Notes under the pieces: model-generated | What the model was told of the DNA's origin: nothing | The model's database searches: none | Seen by the model: the letters and a program-made list of their open reading frames with translations, nothing else | Shown here: positions 21,360-34,524 of the stretch, in pieces | How the letters are laid out: each line of letters opens with the position of its first letter | Position numbering within the stretch: position 1 is the first letter of the stretch | Origin: Saturnia japonica | Taxonomy: Eukaryota; Arthropoda; Insecta; Lepidoptera; Saturniidae | Assembly: GCA_033032175.1 (NCBI GenBank) | Contig: CM065331.1 | Span: forward strand, 8,866,370 to 8,930,369 | Length of the DNA: 64,000 nt | Direction: 5' to 3' | Position numbers and translations under genes: made by a program

Positions 21360-24302
21360 TACACAATTAAAAAAAATTACGTTCTGTTTTTGAAATATTC
21401 AAAATGGCCGTCTATGTTATGAGAAGTGATGACTTATCGTGTACATTATCCAATGAATTTATTATAAGTTTATATTAAATATTGTATAAATATTATGTGA
21501 ATTTCTAACAATCACGTGGATTATAATTCCTAGTTACGGTTTTATAACATAGCACACCTGGTTGTACTTTAACGCTGGAATTAATGGAATGCTACGACTT
21601 ATGTGTTACACTAGAAGCGCAGTTTTGTTACATAATAAAAACTTGCTTCCGTGTAGCAGATACCTAGGTTCAACTTCAACCCAAATAATCGAATGTTGTT
21701 AAATTTTTGATCATATCTTTTCTTATCGTTATAAAAAAAAGTTTTATTCATAGTCACTTACTCAAATAACACCGTTAATATTACTTCTGCCAAACTGTAT
21801 CGCAGTATGTTGGCAGACGTAGCTCCCTTTTACATAATTATTTATTTAGTGTAATATCTTAATTTTGCATTATTCCCAAACTAAGATTTATACGAAAATT
21901 TTCACAAAGACACTTGGGAAAATTAAAAAAAAAGATCTTTTCGTAAAGCAATTTCTTTCTATTTCACACGGTATGTTATTAAAAATAATCGGAATTAAAT
22001 AACTTCTATATCTTTACCCGTAATAATTGTTTTAAGTGGGCACTTCGAATCGTTCAATTCTTCTAGTATCCCTCTGAGGTCTTACGTGTATAGATTTGAA
22101 TTTAAACTCACCACTGCAAAAATGTTCAAGTGCTGTTAAAAGGACTGCTTTTTGATGGGTGGTTTACGTATGATGTTTTGGTGGATAGATTTCACGTTTG
22201 GCCAATATGGTAGATAGTTGCCCAAGATGGTAACACGCTAAGCCTAAGTGCAACTGCCGGAACACATTTGCTTACTACTTATAAGTAGGTACTATGAAAT
22301 TGTGTACCTACTGGAACAAAGTAACTAATAAAAATATGTCTAAAATGTTTTTTCACTGCTCAACAATAACCACATTTCGGCGAACACAAAGTGAAAATTA
22401 TTTTGAAAGGAAACAAAAAACCCGTCTACGTGCAACAAGAACACTTGACTGAAAAAAGTATTTTTCTATTTTTGCTTTTTATTTCGATTCTTAGACGTCG
22501 TACTTAAATTATATAACCTATGTCACTAATAATTAAAACGAATCTAACGACACCTCGTATGCTAAAATCCATAAGTAAAAATATACATACATACATACGC
22601 TCGAAAAATATAACCCTCCTTTTCCGCACTCGGGTAAAAGGTATGACCTTTCCGTACAATGCATTTTTCTATTTATTTAATTTGAATCACCTTAAAGCTA
22701 TGTTTTTGAATACACTGTTATATTAAAATAACAGACTGTATCTACTGACACGAAACGAAAAACGATTTATTATTACCATAAATCGCTGGAAAATGGTTAT
22801 TCGTTTTACTTTGGACGGGTTTATATAAAAGTGAACAAATGCAGCAATGACTTTACATACAAATATGTACATGTAAAGAAAATGTTGCACTTTCTGAACG
22901 TGATTTCTGTAGTCAGTGACAACTTTGACAGTCATGACAGTTTGGATATGAAGAAAGTCGTTGAATTGTTGTGTAGTGTTTTTACAAGTCATTTCAGTTT
23001 TAAATTTGTGAAAGCTTAATGGTTGAGAACTGTGAAATAAACTTTAATGTCGTTTCCTTGATTACAGATAAACACATATTGTTTATTTTTATAACACAAA
23101 TAAGATTAAATAATCTTATATACATACATATTTTGTTAAACAAAGATTGTTTATCGTTGATATAATAATCATAACTTGCAATATAAATTACAGACTCATT
23201 ATTAATTGAATATTTTCAATTTTAATTAAAACCGTTTTATCTCAATTTAGTATCACTGTAGGAATCGCTGCGCTAAACTTACATAGGAGAAATATGAAAG
23301 AGATAAAGATAAGCAGAAGAGGCCATGAGGTACGAACCGTAAGAACTGAATTTATAACTTTGGAAATTCACTGCCCCATTTACCTAGTGGTGTTAGTCGC
23401 GACTACTATGCTTGAAGTCCTGGGTTCGTTGCCCAGGTCAAGTAAAGCGTTTTTAGCTTTTTCTATGAAATTCTCAGTAGCAGCTCGGAGGTTGACTTTG
23501 TGCCCGATTAATGGCAATAAGCTCGTCTCCCATCACATGGGGTCTAAAAAGATACATTAGTACACCTTTTTCTAAACCTTCGGGGATACAGGCGTGGCGC
23601 TATGTCATGTATGAAAATGAAATTATATTGAATAAACCGATCCAATCTAACTTGTCTGTTTATAACCGATACTAATAATTATAAAAAATGAATCCTGAGG
23701 ATTTTATTAAGTTTTATTATTAAACTAGCGGTGCCATGCGGCTCTGCACGCGTTTATCATGCAGTAATAATTTCTTCTAGTAATTTTATGTTTTCTTTGC
23801 GATAAACCCGTAACAGTGGCTTCCTTCTGGTTTGTCACCTTTCAGGATCAACCAGTTTATTCATCAGCCATCTGCAGAAAGGCTTGCATGACCGTATAGT
23901 CGGATATGATATTCATTATCAGCATTCTTCATATACTACTTTTTGCCAATCCAATATAAAGAAAGATAAGTAAGAAGGGTTAGCACTAAACAATTTTAAA
24001 ATTTCAGTAAGGACATGGAGCTCACTGCCTACCCCATTCGAGTCGAAGCATCATGTTATAAAATGTCACCGCGAACTGTAGTTAAGATTCATCAAAAGTT
24101 CGTAAAATCGAGCTTAAAACAGAATATCTCATCAAAAGGTTTGTTCACATGGGACGTACAGATATTTTTTTAACCGCAGAGGTTTGACGTTGCCAGAAAA
24201 ATACATCATAAATAAATAATTTATATGTTTATCTCATCGTAAATTTTATTTATGAATTATATCACAGTTAACTTCGTTTTATAATTAGCTAAAGTGGATA
24301 TA
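21360..24302. other. Gene-free stretch upstream of the multi-CTLD gene
   Basis: AT-rich, no exon with usable splice signals on either strand. It holds a short ATACATAC microsatellite near 22588, a family-1 SINE at 23.4 kb and diffuse repeat relics. Confidence 0.5.
23370..23612 (+). mobile_element. SINE family 1, diverged
   Basis: Recognisable A box (TTACCTAGTGG), B box and body with many substitutions; contains an 88-residue chance frame. Confidence 0.75.
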
Positions 24303-24616
24303 TCCTACTAATATAATAATAAATATGAAAGTGTGTATGTTTCGATGTTTTTTACTCAATCACGCTAAAACTGCTGAACAGATCTCAATGAAATTTGGCA
24401 CACAGATAGTCTATGACCTGGAATAACACATAGAGTACTTTTTATCTCGATTAAACTCATAGTTTAACCAGCGTTATCCTACAAATATAATAAATGGAAA
24501 GTTTCTATATTTGTTACTCGATCACGCAAAAACGACGTTTTATTTGCTTTGTCGTGTTCCGAGATCAGTCTGTGTATATTTAATAATACGCAGACGAAGT
24601 CGCGGGTACCAGCTAG
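24303..24616 (+). mobile_element. Second Helitron-like family, CTAG end
   Basis: Begins TCCTACTAATATAATAATAA, has ACTCAATCACGCTAAAACTG and AATGAAATTTGGCACACAGA, and ends GTCGCGGGTACCAGCTAG. This layout is common in moth genomes. A partial second start (TCCTACAAATATAATAAATG) lies inside at about 24477. Confidence 0.6.
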
Positions 24617-25944
24617 TCTAAAATAAATATTAAGCATTATTACTATAAAGAACACATAATATTACAACCTACACAGATGCAGGTAATTTTTTATTATTTA
24701 CCAAGACCGAGCGAGACCTTAGTACCCGACTGCGAACAATGAGGGTTATGTTTTTCGCGCCTATGTATGTATATATGTCTATTTCTTTGACACGCTCTGT
24801 AGCCTAAACGGCTTGATGGATTTTAGCATACGAGGTGTCGTTAGATTCGTCTTAATCGTGGAAGTAACATAGGCTATATAATATTCAAGTACGACGTTTT
24901 AGAACTCAATAAAAAGGAAAAATATAAAAATATACTTTTTAGTCGTGTTTTTTTTTTTTGTTGCCGTCGAGTTTTTTTGTTTGCTTTTTAATAATTTAAC
25001 TTGTTAACAATTCTGACAACTTCATGTTAATCTAGTTTTTTTTCTAATTATTTTTCCTTGTTAAAACTGTACAGTGCCTTTGTTACAGCTTTTATAGTAT
25101 ATGCCGCGAAAATTACTTAATGTAATTACCAAATAACAAAAGTTTAGGAATTAAAATAATAATCACCACATAACAGATTAAGATCCCGCACAAAACTCCC
25201 GTATAAAACCTCTTTACCTAGTTAATTTTGTTATAAAAAATCGTAACGTTTACGTTACGTGTATGTGAGTAATGTCTTTGAGTGTTTAATTACAAAAAGC
25301 CAAAAGTCTCGAGCTGCGGGGTGTGTAGCCGCCGCTGATGCGTTCTCCGTGCCAATATAAAAGAATAACAAAAACCATAGAATCGATGTTAGTTACTTAT
25401 CATTTCTGGAACGAAGTTCCTTAACGTGGCTTGCAGTAGAAGTTGACTTGTAGAAATCGTCACGTAAGGGGAAAGCGTTATGCCCCCTCTATGTGATGTT
25501 TGTGTGTGTACGTGCGAGTATTGGTGGTTTGAAGTAGGCACACATTAAGTAATTCAATGGGTAATGAGTTATTTTAATAAGGAGTATATCCTTTTGCATT
25601 TTATAGCCTTTTTATTGAGGAAGTATATCTATCATCACGCTCGAAGCTCGTAGCTTAGGAGCGTTGTAATTACCATACAAAGTGTTGGTGAGAAAGTACT
25701 GTAAGCAAAATGGAATAACAAGGGTGGGACACGTGCCACGGCGCCGCGACGCGGTTTATCGGGTGCCGAAGATGGATTGACCGTCCGATGAGAACTGCGC
25801 ATTTCCTAGAAGGCCCAAACTGTGATTGTCTAAACCAAAGATAACTTAACCAAAGTACTGTTAGTTACCTATTACTAATTTAAAATTTCAAAAATTAAAC
25901 GCATGTGTAACTGCTGCAGAGTTTGTCTTCTATACCAATATTAT

Positions 25945-26212
25945 AGAGAGGAAAGATAGATTTTTCGTTTGTATTTTTGTTTGTAATGGATAAACTCAAA
26001 AACTACTGGACCGATTTAAAAAACTCTTTCACCAATTTAAAGCTACAGTATTGGCGAGTAACACAGGCTATATTATAACTTAAAAAACTAATTTATTCCT
26101 CACAAAAATGTCGATAGTTTTACACGAAGTATAAAAAATTGCCTACACGGGTGCGCTGGCGAGGTTTGTCGTATAAAATTACCACGAGTAAAACCATGGG
26201 GCACAGTTAGTA
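25945..26212 (+). mobile_element. Lep1 Helitron, short form
   Basis: Closest to the standard Lep1 layout: ACCAATATTATAGAGAGGAA, a GTTTGTAATGGATAAACTC block, CTACTGGACCGATTT, and a 3' end CATGGGGCACAGTTAG. Confidence 0.8.
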
Positions 26213-26365
26213 TGTAATAAAAAGTAACTACACATCGTTGTAATTTATGAACGTAAGTTACGATTAAACTGATGTGAGTATTATATAATTAAAAAAAAAA
26301 ATTGTGTGCAGTTCACACGTGGTAGAAGTGATGAAACCTTTAGAAAACATAAATATATCTTCTTT

Positions 26366-26490
26366 AAAATCTCTTTTTAAAAATCCTAAATCAGCGTGAC
26401 TCGAACTATCGACCACTCGTACTATACATACAACATACGTAAAAGTCTGATCGTTCTACGTTTAGGCCAATTCGACGACAATCATAGCTG
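26366..26490 (-). mobile_element. SINE family 2, minus strand
   Basis: On the minus strand it reads GGTCGATAGTTCGAGTC (B box); the 3' part AAATCTCTTTTTAAAAATCC on the plus strand marks its tail. Confidence 0.55.
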
Positions 26491-26527
26491 TTGAAATCAG
26501 GAGTTGCGTTATCCGTGTATAATGCAC

Positions 26528-27042
26528 TAGCAGTGCCCTACGGTTCCACTCGTGTTAAATTTATTCAATGAACATTCCACTGCACCCCCGCTAATGCACC
26601 CATGTAACCTATCGTTATTCTCAGTTCACGTACTTGCCTACAGCTTGCCAGACTGCTTGACGTTCATTGTTACTGCTCCGCTTCTTATAAATACCTTATT
26701 GTGGTTTGCGTATAAGAGATGGGCATATGCTATCGCCGAATTTTCTAGATATACAAATGACCAATATTTTTTTATAACATTGTATTTACCTATCATTAAC
26801 CATTAAGCCAGTGCACGTTCGCGAGGGCTTCGTCTTCCGACTTACGTAACAAAAATCCATAAGGCTAGCTGGGAATTGCAACCTAATGATATATAGTCTA
26901 TACTACTCCTCGTGAGCCAGACTTTTTGAGCCAGACAAAAGAATTTTTCGAATCCGACTGGTAGTTCCAGAGATTAGCTTGTTTAAACAAACAAACCAAA
27001 AAACTTTTCCGCTTTATAATATTATTATATTAGTATAGATTT
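26528..27042 (-). mobile_element. Lep1-like Helitron with internal deletion
   Basis: Minus strand; CTAG end at 26528-26531 (ACTAGCAGTGCCC), 5' end at TATATTAGTATAGA near 27040. The central part is missing. Confidence 0.7.
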
Positions 27043-27245
27043 CTATCTCATTCTCTTGCAGGCTAAATCCTATATGTCTTTATCTCTTTTTAGTGTCCCT
27101 TCTTCGTATCATCGCGTTTATAATCACAATGGTACCTACTAAAGAATTTTTCACTAAAAAAACAACTAACATTTATTAGGCCGCTCCACTACCTCTGTGC
27201 TACATCGCTCCGCCCACCTGTCGCTTATGTTAAACTCACGTGGGC

Positions 27246-27367
27246 AATAAAAGGCGCACTTTGGGCCGCTCTGATCCACTCTCAACCCGACTGTCGCGTT
27301 GTCAACTGCTCTTAAAGTTAAAACCTCCTTAATTAAACCTTTCAAAGTTCGTCGGATAACTTGGGAG
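27246..27367 (+). promoter_or_regulatory. Possible promoter and untranslated first exon (maybe of NPF)
   Basis: A TATA-like AATAAAAGG (27246-27254) is followed about 30 bases later by a CT-rich start region and, at 27367/27368, a strong donor GGGAG-GTGAGT. No coding frame is evident. NPF needs an upstream leader exon and this is the best plus-strand candidate I saw, but it is 20 kb away and unproven; it could equally be chance or the edge of a repeat. Confidence 0.25.
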
Positions 27368-28061
27368 GTGAGTTTTATTATAAATTTTATAAAGCTAATT
27401 CTGATGTTTCTCCGTTTGAAAGAAATTATTTTTTGCATTTCTTCCTCATCTGACGATTGATACTAAGATACTCAAACGGTAAAAACTTATCCGATAGGAT
27501 CGGGTGTGCATATTCAAAACCTCACCATTTAAATTTGTGGTACCGACGGTCACCGTTTTTTGTGAACTCTACAGTACCTTCTTAATATCAGGTGCTATAT
27601 ACCTAGGTAGCTATTTTGTTGGACCAATTTCTTCTAATAACATGAATTAGACAAAGACGAGAAATAAATTAATTGGCGATTAATTTGTTACAGATTTTTA
27701 TTTGTGGATAAAAATAAATAAATATAAGCATTTATTTCATACAATATTTTTGTTCTTAATTTATTAAACCCAGCGCCTGAACTAGGCCGAGCCTGTATCT
27801 CAAACGTTAGTGTCTTTCTACTATGATTCTGAACAATGAATATTATATCACTTGCTGTCACTTTTCGTTTAGTGACAATGTCAATATTTTGGGGGGTCTA
27901 AGTTCAATGGCACTGGTGGGTTTAGGATTCGCAGTATTCATTTATTTAACATTTATTTTTTTAGCTTTCTGCACTCCTTCTCCATAAAAACTTTAATCAT
28001 GCCAAATCTAATAAAGCAATGACGTCTTAGTACTATCACATGTTCGAATCCCTGCAATGAG

Positions 28062-28412
28062 CCTGAGTTTTCTTTGAAAGAAAATATCGTGATGAGACCA
28101 TAGCATGGTGGTAGGGTTTTTTCTAATGCCCAGCTAGCTAGCTACCACCCTAAAGTTATAATAACGCTAAGCTATTGGTGTTCCGTCAGATGCACTTGAG
28201 AGCCAGTCCCTGTAGCTTTAGCGTATCACCATTTTCAGTCACATCGAACACACAAATTGGCGTTCAAGTACAGCGACAGATTTTCAACTTGAGGGTGGTA
28301 GCTAGCCAGGCAGGCATTAGAAAAAGCACTACCACCATGCTAAAGGTTTCATCACGATGTTTTCCTTCACCGGGCGCTAAAGTTCATTGCAGGGATTCGA
28401 ACTCACATCGAT
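28062..28412. repeat. Inverted pair of repeat C
   Basis: Arms 28062-28162 and 28285-28412 are inverse copies sharing GCATGGTGGTAG, TTTTTCTAATGCC and CTAGCTACCACCCT. The loop is about 120 bases. Single copies of this repeat occur at 4230-4450, 33600-33790, 35500-35640 and 47210-47340, so this is a head-to-head pair. Confidence 0.75.
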
Positions 28413-30659
28413 AACTGAGCCATCATTGCCTCTTGGAACCATTTTCAGCTATATCGTCATGTAAAATTGCGATCAAACGCTTTAAGACTGTAAAATTGTT
28501 GTATGAAATTAAAATATTACTATGGTTTCTTAGACTATTTCTATCTCTATCTAACTGCCAGGATATCTTTCTCACATGGAGGATTATCGAATGTTATCGT
28601 GGAACTTCCCTGTGCCAGATTAATGGAGTACATTTCTCTTGTTTACCCTACGCTATCTTTGAAATGCGTTTAGGAAATTAATTTGGATTTGTTCCGTAAT
28701 TAAATTTGTTTTTTTTTTAAGCATAAGGCAAGCATACTGCCCGCTTGATTGTAAGCGGCTACCGTGGCCTATGGAGGTTTTAATATATAGTATAATACTA
28801 TAGGTATCACTATCGCATTTCCGACCTTGAAACTCCCTACCCCAAGGAACTCTGGAAACTCGCTCCACCTTACATATATTTCTAACTTAGCTATATTATG
28901 TAACCATCTTCTTTTGTTCAGCCTAATTAGGTATTTATAAAAGGTTATGTAACTAGATGGCGGCATCAACAGTAATGTTTCCTTTAAAAATTTAGATGCA
29001 TCTGTATTTAAATTTATTAAACACTAGCGACCCGCCCCAGCTTCGCACGGGTGCAATTTACAAAGTGATGTAACTTCGCTTTAGTATTGACAATAATTAC
29101 GAAAAGTACAGAAGGCAGCAGAGCTGCGAAATGCCGGCCAACCGTTTCGCTGTGGGTAATTTCTTTGGTTGCTGCGGGTTCATTTAAATGATATTTAATG
29201 TAAAGGACAATTTTAATATACATTACATACCCAAATTAACTATCATTTTTATCTGGATAACGATTAATACTTAATTTGAGAAAATGGTTTACCAAATAAC
29301 TTAATGATTTTAATTATTATGTAAAAGATAAAAATGGTTGCTATGAGTCAACCTTAAGAGATAGACATATGTCACAGAGGACTTTTCTCTAAGGTTTTTG
29401 AAGAACCACAATTCTTTAGAACATTATTTTGATGTATCTCATAAGGTTTAGCCAACGTAAGCCATGTAATCGTCGAAAATAATTTTATGACAACTTGATG
29501 ACAAAACATTGAATTTTCTGTACTATACAAAAACTTAATTACAATGTGTCGTAAATAAACCTTCCTTATAAAATCTCTAAATAACAGTGACGACCGTATG
29601 AAGATCCATTGCGTGGCTTAGAAGAATTATGGGGAAATTATTATAAGGCGAGTTTACTATGTATTGATGATTTATGACGGTATTGATAGTATTATGACTT
29701 TCATTAAATTATTATCTGGGTACAGAAATGTTAAATTATTGTTCCTTTGCTAAATTAATATAAGTATTGTATGACAGATCCCTCTTGCTACTTTTGAAAA
29801 CATTTGTTTTTCTTCCTTTTCCTAACTTTTGCAATTTCTCTTAAAATGAATATTCTCTTAGACCATTATTGTCATTATTAAATGATTAATTATTATTATG
29901 TCCTATGATGATATCAGTATACTAAGAAAATGGTGGCCCACTTATTAAAAAATTTCAGGGAGTTTTTGTGGCATCTCAGAATTAATGGTTATTGTTTCCG
30001 ATTCACTTCACTTTTGTACAATAACCAAGCTTAAACAAATGCACAACATTTTGAGATTCCGCATAAAACTTCGATCGTGTATTTTGAGAAAAAATCGTAC
30101 GTATATTTATACTTAGTATAAAAACATTAGAAACATACCTTATATAGAAGGGCTGCCTATTTAAAAATAATGTAAAAAGCAGAGGAACAACAGCAATAAA
30201 GATGTAATTGAATATTTTTTTAATCGCTTATTTTAAAAAATAAGGACAAAGTTTTCCGCAGAAAGGGACAGGAAACAGCCGTTTTTTACCTGGTTATTAA
30301 ATTATTTTGTGAGACAACACCTTTTGTTGTTAAAAATAACTTTTTAATGTTTATTTTATACCAGTCTTTTTTTCTCAAGAAAAATAAATAAATGTTTTTG
30401 AAATAGCATATCAGAAAAAAAAAATACGCCAAGCCATTGGAATGTAAAAGTAGCGTTGGATTTTACTATTGGTGCTATATTGATCTGTTATGAAAGGATT
30501 TTATTACTTTACCATATATTATGTTAAGTTGAAACGCGTGAATTAAAACGCGATGAAACGAAAAGGCGACTCGAGACAAACACATCTATAAGATTTAGCT
30601 TGAGAGAATGAGATGAAATACATTTACATTACACACGGTTAACGCAAGTCCCGATTTTT

Positions 30660-30785
30660 ATAATTCTGATCGCCGTCGAATTGGCTTGGCGGTGTGACAA
30701 CCAGACTTGTACGCACTGTTGTATGTTGCTGTAAGAGTGGTCGATAGTTCGAGTCCCGTTGATTTAGGGTTTTATAAAATATATT
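30660..30785 (+). mobile_element. tRNA-derived SINE (family 2)
   Basis: A box-like TTGGCTTGGCGG and B box ATAGTTCGAGTCCCG are spaced as in a tRNA, followed by GATTTAGGGTTTTATAAAAT. Minus-strand relatives lie at 26366-26490 and 60835-60960. Confidence 0.65.
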
Positions 30786-30982
30786 TTTATTTTGAAGTCA
30801 AACTTCTTTTGGTGTTCTTTTGGTTGGTGTGAATTGGATTTTATAAAACGTAAAAATGTGTAACGAAAAAGAGATACCTATAAATGTATTTATAGGTTTT
30901 AGGCTATGAGAGAATGAGATAGAATGCGTTTCTGTATAGTTTCTCTAACCTTCGTCAATTCTTAATGTAATCGAAATATATA

Positions 30983-31006
30983 GAAAGAGAGAGAGAGAGA
31001 GAGAGA
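30983..31006 (+). repeat. GA dinucleotide microsatellite
   Basis: GAAAGAGAGAGAGAGAGAGA run of about 11 units in otherwise unremarkable intergenic DNA. Confidence 0.85.
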
Positions 31007-32122
31007 AGTTTCACATCTACCGCGTGTGATCTCAAACTAATTTTTTAATATATTTTATTCCTCGATGTTTAACTTTTATGTGATGTCAATTATGTCTGTA
31101 CAAACTATGTGTCCGTATGATCTCTGAAATAATGGTACATTATTGCAAAGGCCGTGAAATAGGCAATTGCAGGTCGAGTATGAGCTTGAAGGCCGAGCCG
31201 TAGGCGAGGACTTCACTAATACGAGACAGGCAATTGACATTTCCGCCGAGGCATATATAGTGCTTTTCTCAAACATGCTTGGAAATATTGTCATTATGTT
31301 CGAAAAAAGAACACGCGAAGTATCGAACTTACGGACAAAGAAAATCAAATCCATTGCAGGAGCGTTTTTTTAATTTGGAACATTACAACGCTCCGGTAAT
31401 TGATATTCATGATTACTGCTCCGCTCCCTAGAGTCGTGGCGTGAAGATATATAGCCTCTAACCTTGCTCAATAAATAGGCTATAAAATGCAAAAAGAATC
31501 GTTTAAATCTGACCGGTAGTTTCCGAGATTCAAATATTCAAACGTAGATACTCCCCAGTTTCTGATATCAACCTGTACTTATAACAAAAGCGGAAAGAGA
31601 TTTGGGAAAAAATAATACGGGTTTGTAGAATCATGGACAGAACACGTTTCGATAATTTTTTAAATTTTTCTCTGTCCGTCTGTCGGTATGATTGAACGCC
31701 AATGACGTAAAAACTACTTGACTGAATTTAATAAAATTTGGCACGATTGTAGTTTATAATCTGAAGGTACATTTAGGATGCATTTTTACACGTATAGTCA
31801 TTTCGATGGTTTATAAATTGCGCTTAGGTTATAAACATATAAAAAGGAATGTATGTGTAACACTATGTAACTTTTTAATTTTCGCACTGGCGATGACGCT
31901 TTACGACTTGGTTTAAATTATCACGAAATTGGTTTGATATTAATTATTGTTATTTTTAAATGTCTCAACAAGTAAGAATAGATAGTCTATTCTGATTTCT
32001 ATGAAACATGTCGTTGTTTGTTGTTTTTGCTCAATTAAGATTGTTATTAAATTACAGAGAAATATAATTATAAAGCGTTATTATTCAATAGAAAATAATG
32101 ATTTATAATTTTTTTGTAATAT

Positions 32123-32325
32123 CCCAAAGGGGTTAGGCAGAGATGTACCAACATACACCCACAGTTCGCCGGGTATTAGGTCCCATGTGATAAGGAGCGT
32201 CCCTATTGGCATTAATCGGGTACAAAGCCAAACTCCGAGCTGCTACTGAGAATTTCATAGAAAAACCCAATAACACTTCGCTCGATCGACCTGGGAATCG
32301 AACCCAGGACCGCGAACACATCAGT
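32123..32325 (-). mobile_element. SINE family 1, minus strand
   Basis: Minus-strand copy: CCTGGGTTCGATTCCCAGG (B box) at 32285-32305 and the body down to AACCCCTTTGGG. The A-box end is missing. Confidence 0.8.
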
Positions 32326-32867
32326 CAACCTTTTATGTCTTTTAGATAATATATCGGTATGATTGTTAAACTGTGATATCGGTTAACATTTAAAATGATT
32401 TTAGTTGAGTATTATCAAAGCTTATACGGGTCAAATACCGTAGCGTGAGATTGAGGTGAGGTGAGGTTTTTATTTAGTTGCTGTTTTTCATTCACGAAAT
32501 ATACCACGTGAACGAAGTCGCGAATACAGCTAGTATAGAATATAGAAGTATGGATCATATGACAGATATAAATAAATTAATCTTTTGCCTAAATGAAAAC
32601 CTTTACTTTCCGAAGCGAAGAGTTGTTGATTCCATCTCGGTAATGTAATAGAATCCGGTCTTGCATTGTCACTGGGCTATTTTTGGGAGACCTTATTAAA
32701 ATAAGAGATTTTATCTCGCCGCCATGAGGGTTCTGTACATCTCGGTACAAATATTATAAGTATGTATTTAGAAAATCTCGACGGAACGTTTTGTTCATAA
32801 GTTAGTTTAATTGTATACGTACTATATAAAAAAACCGTTTTTATTTGAAGTTTTTGACCATTTTGAT

Positions 32868-33386
32868 TTATTTATTATCTTCAGGCTTAGGCAATGGTTT
32901 AAAGAATTTTGTAATTTTTTCTTGCTTGGCAATTTTTAAAAGCTCCTTCATTTCAGACTGATATTCAGCAGTGGCATTAGCAATTTGCCTGTTAAAAATA
33001 AGACTTCTTTCCATATACGGATCAATATTCATAAAGAAATCACAAAGCTCATATGCCATTCTTAAACCTTCACTACGGTTTTTCAAATTAAATGTAACGT
33101 TTCCCGTGCTTGCTGAAGCCTCTTCTTCAATGGGCTGTGAATTTAACATTTCCTCCAAGACGATCCAGTCAAATCTTTATCTTGCGATTCAAGCAACTTC
33201 TGAATGTCACTTGATTCTATCTGTTCGAACCCATCTAGTCCTATTCCATTCGCAATTTCAGCTGTTTGCAATCAAAGCAGTGAATGTACCGATTACATCC
33301 GCGAATATTGGAATTGTGTCGCATTTTATTAATTCGCGAATAGGGAAAACGCGAATGAAGGTAGCGCGAATAAGGAGCTTTTACTG
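32868..33386 (-). pseudogene. Tigger/pogo transposon remnant
   Basis: One terminal repeat is clear: read on the minus strand from 33386 it starts CAGTAAAAGCTCCTTATTCG next to a TA. It is followed at once by the C-terminal end of a DDE_1-type transposase (32868-33158), ending I-T-K-F-F-K-P-L-P-K, the typical Tigger tail. The catalytic core is deleted and no second terminal repeat was found. Confidence 0.75.
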
Positions 33387-34524
33387 TACATGTCTTTTTG
33401 TTCACTGTTTAAAATATACAGACAGTCTTCGAGTTACGTCAATCAATATTTAGACGCCATTCCTCAAACAAACGTCACTTTTTTCGATTTACGTCATAAG
33501 TGAATTTACTTAACACACGGTCGACCGACCTTCCGAGGTTGTTTTAAATTCCTTACAGGTTTGGCGTTTCGTCACAATCTTATCTGATTTTATGTAACGA
33601 CACGATATAGCCAAAGATGGTAAATACCTTAAGTCTACTGAAATGACTGGCTCTAAAGAGCAGCTGCGGGAATACGCCTATAGGAAATATTGGTTTCATC
33701 ACGTTTTCCTTCACTGGGCGCTCTGGTTCATTGTTGGATTCGATACCCGTTCGATCGACACGGTGTCCGAACATGCTACCGACCCATCACGACTTCCAAC
33801 TCTGCTGCTTATCCTCTGAAGAAGAACAGAGCGTAGTCGAGCAAATTTCGACCAATAGAATTGCGTCTCTATCAAATTTCGACTAATAGAATTGCATCAT
33901 TAGATTTTTATGTCTATTGGTCGAAATTTGCACAGCTCCGCTTGAGTGGACAGGCAGCCTTAAGAATAGGGCTTTTGTTAAATTAGGGTTATTAAAATAA
34001 ACACAAGACGTCACTTGAAGTAACTCGTGACATTTGTTTTCTTGTAAAACGAATTCGCTGCTTTGTGTTTCTTTATTATATTAAAGTGACTCCTTTTCAC
34101 TCAAATGTCTTCCTTTTTTTTAATTGTATACCCGCACATATTTGTTACGCAGTATTATATTATACTCGTTGTCTTAAATTTTTAAACTAATTTTTTTTTT
34201 TACGATTTTTAAATTTATTATTGGCAATTAGTATAGCCTATCATTTGTGAAACCACATTGTCTTTCTTCGTCAAATTCGGATGAGAATTAATATAAATTT
34301 TCATTTTAAAAATACGATTTTTTTATGTGTCATTCTCAATTAACAAAAAACTTCACGTTTACAAAGTCTCATAAAAATCGGTACTATAACTATATTTCAG
34401 TTAAATCCTGACAGATCGACATTTTACTTGTATTGCTCTTGAACTGCGAGAAATTTGCAAAAAAGTAATTACATGTACCTACCTACAGGCAGAATTATAT
34501 ATTTAAAAGATTATTAATACAATG

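Larger units (their letters stand above)
28433..32122. other. Gene-free stretch
   Basis: No supported gene. Contains degraded repeats (29022-29600, starting at CACTAGCGACCCGCC), a family-2 SINE, a GA microsatellite, and an unclassified moderately GC-rich piece at 31100-31420 ending in a short palindrome around GGAGCG / CGCTCC. Frames of up to 92 residues here lack any family signal. Confidence 0.5.

Noticed and set aside
27166..27438. 90-residue minus-strand frame
   Set aside because: No homology signal; the plus-strand reading as a promoter/leader exon is more informative, although still weak.
31076..31373. Overlapping 92- and 68-residue frames on both strands
   Set aside because: Both arise from one moderately GC-rich repeat-like piece; no domain, no splice context.
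32971..33453. 160-residue plus-strand frame
   Set aside because: It is antisense to the Tigger transposase remnant and runs into its terminal repeat.
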